Shown: positions 17,093-25,441 of the stretch, one piece after another
How the letters are laid out: every line of letters begins with the position of its first letter
Position numbering within the stretch: position 1 is the stretch's first letter
Source: CAVPTL01 sp963727235
Lineage (GTDB): Bacteria > Actinomycetota > Thermoleophilia > Gaiellales > JAICJC01
Assembly (NCBI GenBank): GCA_963727235.1
Contig: CAVSFZ010000001.1
Span: 1 to 64,000, forward strand
Length of the DNA stretch: 64,000 nucleotides
Direction: 5' to 3'
Position numbers and translations under genes: made by a program
Notes under the pieces: model-generated
Told to the model about the DNA's origin: nothing
What the model saw: the letters and a program-made list of their open reading frames with translations, nothing else
Databases searched by the model: none

Positions 17093-18199
17093 ATGCCGGT
17101 GCCCGCGGCCCCGGTGACAAACACGTTCGTCGATCGGCTCTCGCGGCTGGTCGCGATCGACTCACCGTCCTACGGCCGCGAGCAGGAGCGGGTGGCGACC
17201 GAGATCGAATCCTGGCTGGCCCCGCTCGGCTGCACCAGCGCGTGGGTGGACGAGCCGGACGGCCCCGCCCGCAGCCTGGTGATCACGCTCGCCGGCGACG
17301 GCGACCGGGCGGTCGCGCTGCTGGGACACACCGACACGGTGTTCGGGCTGGGCGAGGCGGCCCGGCGGCCGTTGGCGGTGTCCGGCGATCGCTGCACCGG
17401 CCCGGGAGTGGCCGACATGAAGGGCGGGCTGGTGCTGGCCGCGATGGCGATGGAGCAGCTCGCGGCCGGGCCGCGGCCGTTCTCCGAGGTGAGGTTCTTG
17501 ATCTGCGCCGACGAGGAGGTGCGGCTGCGGTACCCGGCGGTGGCACACGAGGCCAAGGGCGCCGCCGCGGCGATCGTGTTCGAGTGCGCCCGCGAGAACG
17601 GCGATCTGGTGTCTTCGCGCAAGGGCGCTGTGTGGCGGACGTTGGAGCTGACCGGGCGTCCGGCCCATGCCGGAGCGGATACCGCCCGCGGCCGCAGCGC
17701 GGTGTCGGCCCTGGCGAGCGAGATCATCCGGATCGAGGCCCTCACGGCGGGCCGGCCGGAGATGACCGCGGTGGTCACCACCGTGAACGGCGGGGACTCG
17801 GCCAACACGGTGCCGGGGTACGCGCGGGCTGATCTCGACATCCGCTCGTCCGCACCCGCCGACCTGGAGTATGCGCTGGCCGAGCTCGACCGTGCCAGCG
17901 GCCACGACGGCGTCACCTCGGTGATCGTGGATCGCGGCACCTGGCCGCCGATGCCGCGGACGGCCGATCTGGTCGAGACGACGATCCAGATCGCCTCGGA
18001 GCTGGGCCTGGAGATCGGCGAGCAGCTCTCCGGCGGAGTCTCGGACGGCTGCTGGACGGGCGCGTGGGGCATCCCCACGATCGACGGCCTGGGCCCCTGC
18101 GGCGCGCTCGATCACACCCCCGACGAGTGGATCGAGCTGACCACCGTCCCCACCCGCATCGACCTCGTCACCCGCCTGATCCACGCCCTCGGTGAATAA
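17093..18199 (+). CDS. M20-family metallopeptidase (ArgE/DapE/CPG2 type)
   Basis: The 368-residue protein has all M20 metal and catalytic motifs: ALLGHTDTV near residue 80, GPGVADMKGG near 105, CADEEV with the Glu pair near 140, FECARENG near 165, and the C-terminal GALDHTPDEW near 345. A dimerisation domain (RPAHAG) interrupts the catalytic domain. This layout fits carboxypeptidase G2-like or acetylornithine-deacetylase-like zinc enzymes acting on N-acyl amino acids or small peptides. The TAA stop lies inside a GGTGCC palindrome shared with the opposing mannosyltransferase gene. It is divergent from ygfZ with 34 bases between. Confidence 0.85.
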   Translation: MPVPAAPVTNTFVDRLSRLVAIDSPSYGREQERVATEIESWLAPLGCTSAWVDEPDGPARSLVITLAGDGDRAVALLGHTDTVFGLGEAARRPLAVSGDRCTGPGVADMKGGLVLAAMAMEQLAAGPRPFSEVRFLICADEEVRLRYPAVAHEAKGAAAAIVFECARENGDLVSSRKGAVWRTLELTGRPAHAGADTARGRSAVSALASEIIRIEALTAGRPEMTAVVTTVNGGDSANTVPGYARADLDIRSSAPADLEYALAELDRASGHDGVTSVIVDRGTWPPMPRTADLVETTIQIASELGLEIGEQLSGGVSDGCWTGAWGIPTIDGLGPCGALDHTPDEWIELTTVPTRIDLVTRLIHALGE

Positions 18200-18224
18200 A
18201 AGGTGCCAGGCACCTTTTATTCAC
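18192..18224. repeat. GGTGCC palindrome, AAAA variant
   Basis: GTGAATAAAAGGTGCC, one A, then its exact complement: 16-bp perfect arms. The left arm supplies the TAA of the M20 gene (18197-18199) and the right arm supplies the TGA of the opposing mannosyltransferase gene (18221-18223). The A-run, GC core and T-run would act as a bidirectional terminator. Confidence 0.85.
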
Positions 18225-19387
18225 GGTACAAACGTGTGGGTGCCGAACGTCAAGAAGATCAGCGCGGCGAGGAGGGCGGGGGCGGTCATCTTGACGATCG
18301 TGTCGATCCGCGGATCGCGCACGCTCCACTCGGCCAGCGCCCAGAACAGCGGAAACGCGATCATGCCCATCCGGCCCATCGAGAGCAGCGATCCGCCGCT
18401 TGACGGCAGCAGGATGGCGATCGCCGCGTAGATCAGGTACTCGCCCGGGAGCCGCAGCACGCGCCAAGCCCGATACCAGAGCACGCACCACAGCAGCGTG
18501 AAGCCGACGTCGGCCAGCGAGCGCAGCAGGCCGTTCTCGAACACGTCCACCCACAGCGCCCGGCCAATCTCGTAGGGCAGCGGCACGAACCCGCGCCCCC
18601 AGCCGCGCTGCTGGGCGTGCACGCTCTCCAGCCAGTCTCCCGTGCGCCAGCCCAGATAGAGGAAGAAGGCGACGTCGGCGGCCACCATCAGCAGCAGCGG
18701 CAGATACGCCCGCCAGCGCCATCCCTGGTCGCGGTAGATGCGCCAGGCGAACGCCGGCAGAAGCGCGATCCCGACCGGGCGGGCCAGCACCGCCACCGCG
18801 CCGACCGCCGACCCCCACCACCAGCGGCCGTGCCAGGTGAGCGCGAACGCTCCCAGCGACGCCAGCAGGAACAGGCTCTCGGAGTACGGCATCGAGAACA
18901 CGAACGCCAGCGGCCAGAAAGCGAGGAACAGGGTGGTGCGCCGGGCGATGGTGACGTCGTAGCGCCCCAGCGTCATGCGGTAGAGCAGGCACAGGGCGAC
19001 CCCGAAGAGGGCGGTCGAGAGCAGGCTGCCGGCAAGATAGATGGGGATCGGCACCCACGACACCGCGTGCCATGTGAGCGGCCACATGGGGAAGAACGCG
19101 GCCAGGTTGCCGTGGGCGATGGCGGGGTCGTATCCGTGGGCCTCGACCCAGTGGTACCAGACGGCGTCCCAGCCGTTCAGCGGGCTCATGATCGCGTGGT
19201 AGGTGAGCGGCGAGCGGCGGGGCGTGCGATGCGTCCAGGAAACCATCGCGAACAGCAGGTAGACCGCCAGCCGGCTGGCGACAAAGACCGTCAGCGGATA
19301 TCGATACTGCGCCAGCACCTCGCGCGCCCGCGACCGACCTTTGGGCGAGGCGTCGTCGGGAGGCGCGTTCTGAGAATCGGTTTTCAC
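18221..19387 (-). CDS. PIG-V-like polytopic mannosyltransferase (GT-C fold)
   Basis: A 388-residue protein with 9-10 transmembrane helices and the GT-C type first loop: NGWDAVWYHWVEAHGYDP near residue 75, whose acidic pair is typical of polyprenyl-phosphate-sugar-dependent transferases. Segments such as AFFPMWPL and FSMPYSESLF match PIG-V/COG5542 family proteins. It probably adds mannose from a lipid carrier to an extracytoplasmic glycolipid or glycoprotein. GTG 19387 lies 19 bases after the stop of the upstream glycosylase gene and removes an implausible N-terminus that would overlap it. Confidence 0.75.
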   Translation of the reverse strand: MKTDSQNAPPDDASPKGRSRAREVLAQYRYPLTVFVASRLAVYLLFAMVSWTHRTPRRSPLTYHAIMSPLNGWDAVWYHWVEAHGYDPAIAHGNLAAFFPMWPLTWHAVSWVPIPIYLAGSLLSTALFGVALCLLYRMTLGRYDVTIARRTTLFLAFWPLAFVFSMPYSESLFLLASLGAFALTWHGRWWWGSAVGAVAVLARPVGIALLPAFAWRIYRDQGWRWRAYLPLLLMVAADVAFFLYLGWRTGDWLESVHAQQRGWGRGFVPLPYEIGRALWVDVFENGLLRSLADVGFTLLWCVLWYRAWRVLRLPGEYLIYAAIAILLPSSGGSLLSMGRMGMIAFPLFWALAEWSVRDPRIDTIVKMTAPALLAALIFLTFGTHTFVP

Positions 19388-19406
19388 CGCCACTGCGCCC
19401 CCAAGG

Positions 19407-20207
19407 CTACTCCGCGGGCACCAGGAGATAGTGGATGGCGAGGTTCGCATGCTGCCCGAATCCGCTGCAGGCCTCGCGCACTCGCTCCTGCGGCCAGATG
19501 GGATCGTCCGAAAACCATCGGGCCACGGCCTTGCGCACGCCCAGGTCGCCGGGAGCGAAGGCGTCGGGGCGGCCGAGGCATCGCGCCAGGAACCAGTCGA
19601 CTGTCCACGGGCCGATCCCGGGGAGCTCCAGCAGCCGCGTCCGGATCTCGGTGTCCGGCAGGGTGGTCAGGTCGAGATCGGCCTGCGACAGCGCGGTGAT
19701 CGTGCGGATCTTGGCCTGCGACAGCCCCACCCCGGTGAGGTCGCCCCCGCGAACATCGGCCTGGGAGGGGAAGCGGTACCACTCGAAGCCGTCGTGCTCG
19801 ACCCGCTGCCCGAATCGCTGCAGGAACCGGCCGCGGATGGCGCAGGCGGCGAGCAGGGACACCTGCTGGGCGGTCACCGACGTGACCAGCATCTCGAACG
19901 GATCGGCCAAAAGCGGCGGGCGAAAGCCCGGGGCGCGGGCGGCGATCTCGGGGTAGGCGTGGACGAACCCCTCGATGTCGAAGCCCAGGCCCAGCAGGTG
20001 ATCGAGCTCGGCCTGGTCGGCGGCGGTGGGGGTGCCGTACCAGGTCGGCCCGGCCGTCTCGATCCGCACCGGCAGCCCGGAGCGCATGACCCGGTGCAGG
20101 CCGCCGTCGTGCCAGCGGCTGGCGAGATCGTCCCCGAAAGCCCGAAACCGGAAGGTCGAACGCTCAAAGTCGTAGTCGGGTGGAAACACAGCAACACGTT
20201 CTAGCAC
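19407..20207 (-). CDS. AlkA-like DNA-3-methyladenine glycosylase II (HhH-GPD)
   Basis: The 266-residue protein has an N-terminal AlkA-like domain followed by an HhH-GPD fold. The helix-hairpin-helix LPGIGPWTVDWFLARCLG lies near residue 200, and the catalytic Asp is in FAPGDLGVRKAV near 223. DPFEMLVTSVTAQQVSLLAA is the usual helix before the HhH domain. Such enzymes excise alkylated purines in base-excision repair. GTG 20207 is chosen because sequence upstream is Pro/Arg-rich and not family-like; GTG 20189 is also possible. The mannosyltransferase gene follows at once. Confidence 0.82.
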   Translation of the reverse strand: MLERVAVFPPDYDFERSTFRFRAFGDDLASRWHDGGLHRVMRSGLPVRIETAGPTWYGTPTAADQAELDHLLGLGFDIEGFVHAYPEIAARAPGFRPPLLADPFEMLVTSVTAQQVSLLAACAIRGRFLQRFGQRVEHDGFEWYRFPSQADVRGGDLTGVGLSQAKIRTITALSQADLDLTTLPDTEIRTRLLELPGIGPWTVDWFLARCLGRPDAFAPGDLGVRKAVARWFSDDPIWPQERVREACSGFGQHANLAIHYLLVPAE

Positions 20208-20398
20208 GGGTGGTTGCCCAGCCCGTCTTGGGGAGGTCTCTGTGGGCGAGCAGGCCGGCGGCGTAGCGACCGCAGAGGCCGTCGGCCGTCTTGCCACTGG
20301 CCGCAAACAGCACCGCCAATGTCCACCCTGATCACCCGAACGTCTGAGACTCCGAGTTTCGAACGGCTAAAGCAGAGTGTTCAAGGCGGGGACGTCGG

Positions 20399-20435
20399 CG
20401 GTGAATAATTGGTGCCTGGCACCAATTATTCACCG
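20399..20435. repeat. GGTGCC palindrome, AATT variant
   Basis: CGGTGAATAATTGGTGCC, one T, then the perfect complement, giving 18-bp arms. It lies downstream of groEL, next to the separate GC-rich groEL hairpin, and about 190 bases upstream of the glycosylase start. Here the inner bases are AATT and CCAATT, a change made on both arms relative to other copies. Confidence 0.85.
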
Positions 20436-20460
20436 AGGGCCCGGTTGCCCGGGCCCTCGG
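20433..20460 (-). terminator. groEL terminator hairpin
   Basis: CCGAGGGCCCGG and CCGGGCCCTCGG form a perfect 12-bp stem with a 4-base loop, starting 26 bases after the groEL stop on the minus strand. There is no T-tract, but the adjoining AATT palindrome may complete the termination region. Confidence 0.6.
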
Positions 20461-20486
20461 AAGTACCAACCACTCGGACAGATGGG

Positions 20487-22109
20487 TTACATCATGTCCG
20501 GCATGCCGCCGCCACCCATGGGAGCCGGGGAGTTCTTCTCCGGCGCCTCGGCCACGATGGCCTCAGTGGTGAGGATGTTCTTCGCGATCGACGCAGCATT
20601 CTGGAGCGCCGAGCGAGTCACCATGGCGGGATCGATGATGCCCTCCTTGACCATGTCCACGAGCTCGCCGGTATCGACGTTGAGCCCCTGGCCGGCCTTG
20701 GCCTTGCGGACATCGTTGACCACAACCGAGCCCTCCAGGCCGGCGTTGTGCGCCAGCTGGCGGAGCGGCTCCTCGAGAGCCCGGACCACGATGCTTGCAC
20801 CCGTGGCCTCGTCACCCGTGAGAGCGTTGGTCTTGACGGCCTTGACGGCGTGCAGCAGAGCCACACCGCCACCCGGGACGATGCCCTCCTCGAGGGCTGC
20901 CCGAGTCGCCTGCAGCGCGTCCTCGACGCGGTGCTTCTTCTCCTTCATCTCGGTCTCGGTGGCAGCGCCAACCTTGACCACCGCGACGCCGCCGGCCAGC
21001 TTGGCCAGCCGCTCCTGCAGCTTTTCGCGGTCGAAGTCGGAGTCGGTCGTCTCGATCTCGGACTTGATCTGCTTGATCCGGCCCTTGATGGCGTCGGAAT
21101 CACCGGCGCCGTCGATGATGGTGGTCGAATCCTTGTCCACCACGACCTTGCGGGCGCGACCGAGCTGAGACACCGAGGTGTTCTCGAGCTTGAGGCCCAT
21201 CTCCTCGGTGATGACCTCGCCGCCCGACAGGATGGCGATGTCCTCGAGCATGCGCTTGCGGCGATCGCCGAAGCCCGGGGCCTTGACCGCAACGGCGGTG
21301 AAGGTGCCGCGGAGCTTGTTGACGACGATCGTGGCGAGCGACTCGCCCTCGACGTCCTCTGCCACCAGCAGCAGCGGACGACCGGCCTGGATGACCTGCT
21401 CGAGCACGGGCAGGATGTCCTTGACGGCGCCGATCTTCTGGTTGGCGATCAGGATGTACGGATCGTCCAGCACCGCTTCCATGCGCTCGGAATCGGTGAT
21501 CATGTACGGCGACAGGTAGCCCTTGTCGAACTGCATGCCCTCGGTGAACTCGAGCTCGAGCCCAAACGTCTGGCCCTCCTCGACGTTGACCACGCCGTCC
21601 TTGCCGACCTTCTCGATGGCGTCGGCGATGACGTCGCCGATCTCGCGGTCGCGAGCGGAAATGGTGGCCACCCGGGCGATGTCCTCCTTGCCCGAGATCT
21701 CCTTGGACTGCTTCTTGATGTCCTCGACAACACTCAGCACGGCCGCTTCGATGCCGCGCTTGAGCGCCATCGGGTTGGCGCCGGCGGAGACGTTCTTGAG
21801 GCCCTCGCGGACGATCGCCTGAGCCAGCACGGTCGCGGTGGTGGTTCCGTCACCGGCGACGTCGTTGGTGGCGGTGGCAACCTCGCGCACCAGCTGTGCG
21901 CCCTGATTCTCGAAGACGTCCTCGACCTCGATCTCGCGGGCAATGGTGACACCGTCGTTGGTGATCGTGGGTGCGCCGAACTTCTTGTCGAGCACCACGT
22001 AGCGACCCTTGGGGCCGAGCGTCACCTTGACCGCATCAGCCAGGATGTCAACGCCGCGCTGAAGCGAACGGCGAGCATCCTCATTGAACTTCAGTTCCTT
22101 GTGTGCCAT
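20487..22109 (-). CDS. groEL: Chaperonin GroEL (Hsp60)
   Basis: The 540-residue chaperonin matches GroEL over its whole length: AHKELKFNEDARRSLQRGVD start, the ATP-site segment LGPKGRYVVLDKKFG near 32 and DGVTIAREIE near 52, VAGDGTTTATVLA near 86, AALEEGIVPGGGVALL near 404, and the Gly/Met-rich tail ending MGGGGMPDMM. It forms the double-ring ATP-driven folding chamber in the cytoplasm with GroES as lid. It lies 10 bases downstream of groES in a CIRCE-controlled operon, and a GC-rich hairpin follows the stop. Many actinobacteria carry a second groEL elsewhere; this copy keeps the Gly/Met tail of the canonical type. Confidence 0.98.
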   Translation of the reverse strand: MAHKELKFNEDARRSLQRGVDILADAVKVTLGPKGRYVVLDKKFGAPTITNDGVTIAREIEVEDVFENQGAQLVREVATATNDVAGDGTTTATVLAQAIVREGLKNVSAGANPMALKRGIEAAVLSVVEDIKKQSKEISGKEDIARVATISARDREIGDVIADAIEKVGKDGVVNVEEGQTFGLELEFTEGMQFDKGYLSPYMITDSERMEAVLDDPYILIANQKIGAVKDILPVLEQVIQAGRPLLLVAEDVEGESLATIVVNKLRGTFTAVAVKAPGFGDRRKRMLEDIAILSGGEVITEEMGLKLENTSVSQLGRARKVVVDKDSTTIIDGAGDSDAIKGRIKQIKSEIETTDSDFDREKLQERLAKLAGGVAVVKVGAATETEMKEKKHRVEDALQATRAALEEGIVPGGGVALLHAVKAVKTNALTGDEATGASIVVRALEEPLRQLAHNAGLEGSVVVNDVRKAKAGQGLNVDTGELVDMVKEGIIDPAMVTRSALQNAASIAKNILTTEAIVAEAPEKNSPAPMGGGGMPDMM

Positions 22110-22119
22110 TCAGCTCTCC

Positions 22120-22428
22120 CTACGCTTTCGAGGCGACTTTGCTGGAAACGACCTTCGCCAGGATGTCTGACTCACGCAGAATCAGATACTCCTCGGCTCC
22201 GACCTTGATCTCAGTGCCGCCGTACTTGGAGAAAACGATCTCGTCGTTCTTCTTCACGTCGAGCGGGACGAGCTTGCCGTCCTCGTAGCGGCCGGGACCG
22301 GTCGCCAGCACCTTGCCGCGCTGCGGCTTCTCTTTGGCCGTGTCAGGCAGGACGATGCCGCTGTACGTGACTTCCTCTTCATCGAGGACTTCGACGATCA
22401 CACGGTCGCCCAGAGGCTTAAGATCCAT
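22120..22428 (-). CDS. groES: Co-chaperonin GroES (Hsp10)
   Basis: A 102-residue GroES. It begins MDLKPLGDRVIVEVLDEEE, has the mobile-loop region TYSGIVLPDTAKEKPQRG near residues 20-37, and ends VVSSKVASKA. GroES caps the GroEL cavity during ATP-dependent folding. The ATG at 22428 follows an AGGGAGGAA ribosome site; the longer upstream frame would run through the CIRCE operator and promoter and is rejected. The gene is first in a groES-groEL operon under heat-shock-type control. Confidence 0.97.
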   Translation of the reverse strand: MDLKPLGDRVIVEVLDEEEVTYSGIVLPDTAKEKPQRGKVLATGPGRYEDGKLVPLDVKKNDEIVFSKYGGTEIKVGAEEYLILRESDILAKVVSSKVASKA

Positions 22429-22461
22429 GCATTCCTCCCTGGGGATTTGGGTCGGACAGGA

Positions 22462-22488
22462 TTGGCACTCTGACCCATTGAGTGCCAA
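22462..22488 (-). promoter_or_regulatory. CIRCE operator 1 (HrcA site)
   Basis: TTGGCACTC, nine bases, GAGTGCCAA: a perfect inverted repeat with the canonical CIRCE 9-base spacer. It covers the expected groES transcription start and lies about 34 bases before the ATG, so bound HrcA repressor would block initiation. Confidence 0.95.
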
Positions 22489-22492
22489 GGGC

Positions 22493-22521
22493 ATGGTATC
22501 TGCCCCCTCCGCGAGCGTCAA
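22493..22521 (-). promoter_or_regulatory. groES-groEL vegetative promoter
   Basis: On the minus strand TTGACG (22521-22516), a 17-base spacer and TACCAT (22498-22493) form a good housekeeping-sigma promoter. The predicted start, near 22486, falls inside CIRCE 1, and CIRCE 2 lies just upstream of the -35. Confidence 0.8.
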
Positions 22522-22530
22522 GGCCGAACC

Positions 22531-22557
22531 TTGGCACTCTCACCAGTCGAGTGCCAA
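22531..22557 (-). promoter_or_regulatory. CIRCE operator 2 (HrcA site)
   Basis: A second perfect TTGGCACTC-N9-GAGTGCCAA, 69 bases from the first, centre to centre. It flanks the promoter on the upstream side and contains the TGA stop of the MFS transporter gene (22540-22542). Confidence 0.95.
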
Positions 22558-23685
22558 TCTCCTCACGAATTCGGCTCCCACAACCATGATCACGAGCATC
22601 ACCAGGTACGCCACCGGGTCGGACGTGCTCGCGGCGATGGCCGCACCTGCGGCCGGGCCGAACACGAATCCCGCCCCCCAGATGACATTGATCAGGCCAA
22701 ACACGCTGGAGTGCCCCAATGCGGCGCGATCGGCTCCCCGGGCCGACATCGGATACCCGATCGCGTACAGGCCCGAGATCGGCGGCGTGATCACGATGAA
22801 CACCACCGCCACCGCCGCGGCGGTCGGCGACACCGCCAGCAACGCGACCCCCACGATCGTGCCGGCGCACGACCACAGCGCGATTCGCCTGCCGGACATG
22901 TGGTCGGAGAGCTGTCCCACCGTGCGGTTGGTGATCACCGACAGCAGCCCCGTCAGCGCCAGCACCGCCGTGATGGCGGCAGACGAGTAACCGTCGTGGC
23001 CGAGATGCAGCGGTACCAGCGTCTCGATCGCGCCGCCCACCACCGCCGCCAGGAAGATCAGGATCGCCGCCGCCACAATCGCGGTCTCGCCGAACCCTCG
23101 CTTGATCACCGCGATCAGGCTGGCCCGCTCGAACACCGCCTTGGGAGGCGTCGAGGTAAAGAGCGCCGCGACTGTGACCGCAGCCGCGATCACTCCCAGC
23201 ACGATGAACGGGGCGCGGATCCCAAACAGCGAGCCCAGCACCCCGCCGAACACCGGCCCGATCAGGATGCCGGCAGTGCCGGCACCCGTGGCCGTGCCCA
23301 GCACCCGCCCACGCTGCTCCGGCGGGTTCACGGTCATCAGCCATGCCAGCGCGGCCGTCCACGAGATCGCCGAGGCCGCTCCCTGCAGCCCGCGGGCGGC
23401 CATCAGCGCCCAGAAGTCGCTCCCGAATGCATACGCAGGGGTCGACACCGCCATCAGCCCCGCGCCCACGATCGTGAGCCGGCGCGGCCCGAAGTGGTCG
23501 GCCAGCCACCCCACGGGAAATGACAACACCAGCACCACGATGCTGTAGGCGGAGACCACCAGTCCGGCCTGAGCCTTGGTCAGGCCGAACTGCTCTTGGT
23601 ACTCGGGCAGCAGCGGAATCAGGGCGAACATCATCACCAGGTCGAGGAAAACGATCGCGTATACGACCTGAGCCCGATCTCGCAT
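22540..23685 (-). CDS. MFS transporter
   Basis: The 381-residue protein has about 12 hydrophobic helices and major-facilitator loop signatures: GWLADHFGPRRLTIVG after helix 2 and RGLQGAASAISWTAALAWL in helix 4 (drug/H+ antiporter-like motif C region nearby). A second copy of the loop, GQLSDHMSGRRIALW, follows helix 8. It is probably a proton-coupled exporter of small molecules in the cytoplasmic membrane; the substrate is unknown. Its end overlaps CIRCE 2 of the groES operon, and both genes run the same way, so read-through into groES is possible. It is divergent from the ASCH gene. Confidence 0.82.
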   Translation of the reverse strand: MRDRAQVVYAIVFLDLVMMFALIPLLPEYQEQFGLTKAQAGLVVSAYSIVVLVLSFPVGWLADHFGPRRLTIVGAGLMAVSTPAYAFGSDFWALMAARGLQGAASAISWTAALAWLMTVNPPEQRGRVLGTATGAGTAGILIGPVFGGVLGSLFGIRAPFIVLGVIAAAVTVAALFTSTPPKAVFERASLIAVIKRGFGETAIVAAAILIFLAAVVGGAIETLVPLHLGHDGYSSAAITAVLALTGLLSVITNRTVGQLSDHMSGRRIALWSCAGTIVGVALLAVSPTAAAVAVVFIVITPPISGLYAIGYPMSARGADRAALGHSSVFGLINVIWGAGFVFGPAAGAAIAASTSDPVAYLVMLVIMVVGAEFVRRLALDW

Positions 23686-23739
23686 CGGCGGTGACGCTAC
23701 CGGACAGCGGTCGAACCCGCCCCGAGTGCGGACGGTGGT

Positions 23740-23745
23740 TATGAT
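23740..23745 (+). promoter_or_regulatory. -10 element (TATGAT) of the ASCH gene, leaderless layout
   Basis: TATGAT ends 8 bases before the ATG. A start site 6-8 bases downstream would coincide with the start codon, giving a leaderless mRNA. No ribosome site precedes the ATG, which supports this. No clear -35 is seen. Confidence 0.45.
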
Positions 23746-23753
23746 CTGCGGCG

Positions 23754-24104
23754 ATGCTCGCCCTCAACTTCTACTCCCCGATGGTGGCCGATCAGCTCCG
23801 CCACCGGCGGAAGACCGCGACCATCCGGCTGGGCGACAAGTCGGTCAAGTACAAGAAGGGGCTGGTGGTGGCGGTGCTGGCCGGTCAGCGCTTCAACGTC
23901 CGCCACAAGATCTTCGACGCGGTCATCGACAAGGTCGAGGTGAAGCCCCTGCGCGAGGTCTCGCCGCGCGAGATCCAGCACGACAACCCCGAGATCCGCC
24001 ACGTCGAGGAGTTCGTCACCTTCCTCGGCCAGCTGTATAACCGCGACGTCTCCGAAGAGGACACGGTGACCGTGATCCACTTCTCCGAGATCCGCGACGA
24101 GTAG
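23754..24104 (+). CDS. ASCH-domain protein
   Basis: A 116-residue protein similar to ASCH domains, which have a PUA-like beta-barrel and are thought to bind RNA or nucleotides. Features are the N-terminal LALNFYSPMVADQLRHRRKTATIRLGD, where the basic patch and Lys-Thr-Ala-Thr precede the Gly-Asp turn, then KYKKGLVVAVLAGQRF and the C-terminal VTVIHFSEI strand. Its length fits a stand-alone ASCH protein. The function is unknown. It is convergent with the operon that ends at 24126, with about 20 bases between stops, and divergent from the MFS gene. Confidence 0.7.
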   Translation: MLALNFYSPMVADQLRHRRKTATIRLGDKSVKYKKGLVVAVLAGQRFNVRHKIFDAVIDKVEVKPLREVSPREIQHDNPEIRHVEEFVTFLGQLYNRDVSEEDTVTVIHFSEIRDE

Positions 24105-24125
24105 CGCCGCCGAAGGCGGACGGAT

Positions 24126-24785
24126 CTACACCGGCCGGTGGTACCAGGGCCGGTCGAGGGCCGCGCTCAGCTCCTGCGAACCGTGCTCCATCACCGGCTC
24201 GCCGTGAGTCACCAGCACCCGCTCGACACCCAGCTGGGCGAGCGGCTCGACACTCGGCCGAAACCGCGTCCAGTACCACTTCAGCCGCTTCTCGGTGAGC
24301 GGTGCCTGCACCCACACCTTGAGCTCTCCGCCGGCCTCGACCACGGCGTCGCCGAACACCAGCGCGCTGACCTCGGGCAGCTCCAGCGGCGTCTCCTGGC
24401 GGCGAGGATTGCCCACCGGATGGGCAATCGCCCCGAACGGCAGCGTGTCCCCGGCCGCAAAGGGGCGAAACGACCTGATCGAGCGCAGCCGCTTGGCCAC
24501 GGCCGCCGGGCCGAAGATCGACCCACCGTAGCGGCTCTGAGCGGCCTCGGCCGAGCGCACGTGATAGCCGATCGTGATCACCGTGTCGACCGGGCCGGTG
24601 ACGATCCCGTCCAGCTCTTCCCAGGTCTCGTCGGAAAGCACCAGCGGGTCGATCAGCAGCGTGTGATCGCCGCTGTGGGCGGCGTAGCTGCGAACGAGCG
24701 CGCCGAACTCTCCCGGATGCCACTCGGGGTGCCTCGCCGTCCACGTCCACAACCCACCGCCCAGGTCACGCACACCCGCGGTCAC
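24126..24785 (-). CDS. MBL-fold-like hydrolase lacking the classic metal motif
   Basis: The 219-residue protein resembles small metallo-beta-lactamase-fold proteins: HTLLIDPLVLSDETWEELD near residue 40, DTVITIGYHVRSAEAAQSRYG near 65, a strand SALVFGDAVVEAGGELKVW near 145, and VERVLVTHGEPV near 195. The HxHxDH metal motif is replaced by YHVRSAEA, so zinc binding is doubtful. The GTG start overlaps the TGA of the degenerate GGDEF gene (GTGA), and the three genes here form one tightly overlapping operon. The substrate is unknown. Confidence 0.55.
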   Translation of the reverse strand: MTAGVRDLGGGLWTWTARHPEWHPGEFGALVRSYAAHSGDHTLLIDPLVLSDETWEELDGIVTGPVDTVITIGYHVRSAEAAQSRYGGSIFGPAAVAKRLRSIRSFRPFAAGDTLPFGAIAHPVGNPRRQETPLELPEVSALVFGDAVVEAGGELKVWVQAPLTEKRLKWYWTRFRPSVEPLAQLGVERVLVTHGEPVMEHGSQELSAALDRPWYHRPV

Positions 24786-25441
24786 TCGTCGACGTCGTCC
24801 CACACTGCCATCGACACGGTGACCGTGCCCGGCTTGCTCGCAGACTCCTCGCGGACGGCCTCGCGGGCGCTGCGAAGCGCCGATCCGGCCCGCTCGATCA
24901 GCTCCTCGAACGTCTCGGCATGAGCCGGGCAGGCGGCGATCCCGACCGCGGCGTGGGGCTGAGAGTCGCCCTTGCTGCCGGCCCGGGCGACCGCGCGCAG
25001 CACCCGCTCGGCCGCCACCGAGGCGGCCTTGGTGTCGGTCTCGGGCATGATCACCCCGTACTCGGTCGAGCCGACGCGGCAGGCCAGGTCGATCGCCCGC
25101 ACACTTCCGCCGATCGCAACGCCCAGGTCTCGCAACACTCGCTCGGCGGCGATGTCGTCGCCCGGTGAGCGCGTCTCGACGCTCGCCAGCGCCAGCGCCA
25201 GCGGCCGCCCGTAGGTGCGCGACCGCTCGATCTCGCGGGTCAGCGCCTCGACGAAGTGGCGGCTGTTGTAGAGCCCGGTGGCCTCGTCGCGGCGCTCCAG
25301 CAGGGCGGTCTCGTCGCGCAGATCGGCGACCTCCTCGCCCAGCGCATGCACCTTGCGGCGCTCGCGCACGACCGCGAGCGCGGCAGCCACGAGGGCGCCA
25401 CACAGGAACGCGATCACAAAGAGGGACAGAGTTGAGGTCAC
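24782..25441 (-). CDS. Membrane-anchored degenerate GGDEF protein
   Basis: This 219-residue protein has one N-terminal transmembrane helix (LFVIAFLCGALVAAALAVV), a short coiled segment, and a GGDEF-type domain beginning DEATGLYNSRHFVEALTREIERSRTYGR. The signature reads RVGSTEYGVIMPET, so GGDEF is replaced by GSTEY and the cyclase is probably inactive. Such domains can act as c-di-GMP or GTP receptors. It overlaps the zinc-ribbon gene upstream (ATGA) and the MBL-fold gene downstream (GTGA), which suggests the three products work together. Confidence 0.75.
   Translation of the reverse strand: MTSTLSLFVIAFLCGALVAAALAVVRERRKVHALGEEVADLRDETALLERRDEATGLYNSRHFVEALTREIERSRTYGRPLALALASVETRSPGDDIAAERVLRDLGVAIGGSVRAIDLACRVGSTEYGVIMPETDTKAASVAAERVLRAVARAGSKGDSQPHAAVGIAACPAHAETFEELIERAGSALRSAREAVREESASKPGTVTVSMAVWDDVDE

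Noticed and set aside
20409..22208. A 599-codon plus-strand frame across groEL
   Set aside because: Antisense to groEL; its start overlaps a palindrome and it has repeated Leu/Asp/Gly-rich sequence typical of groEL shadows.
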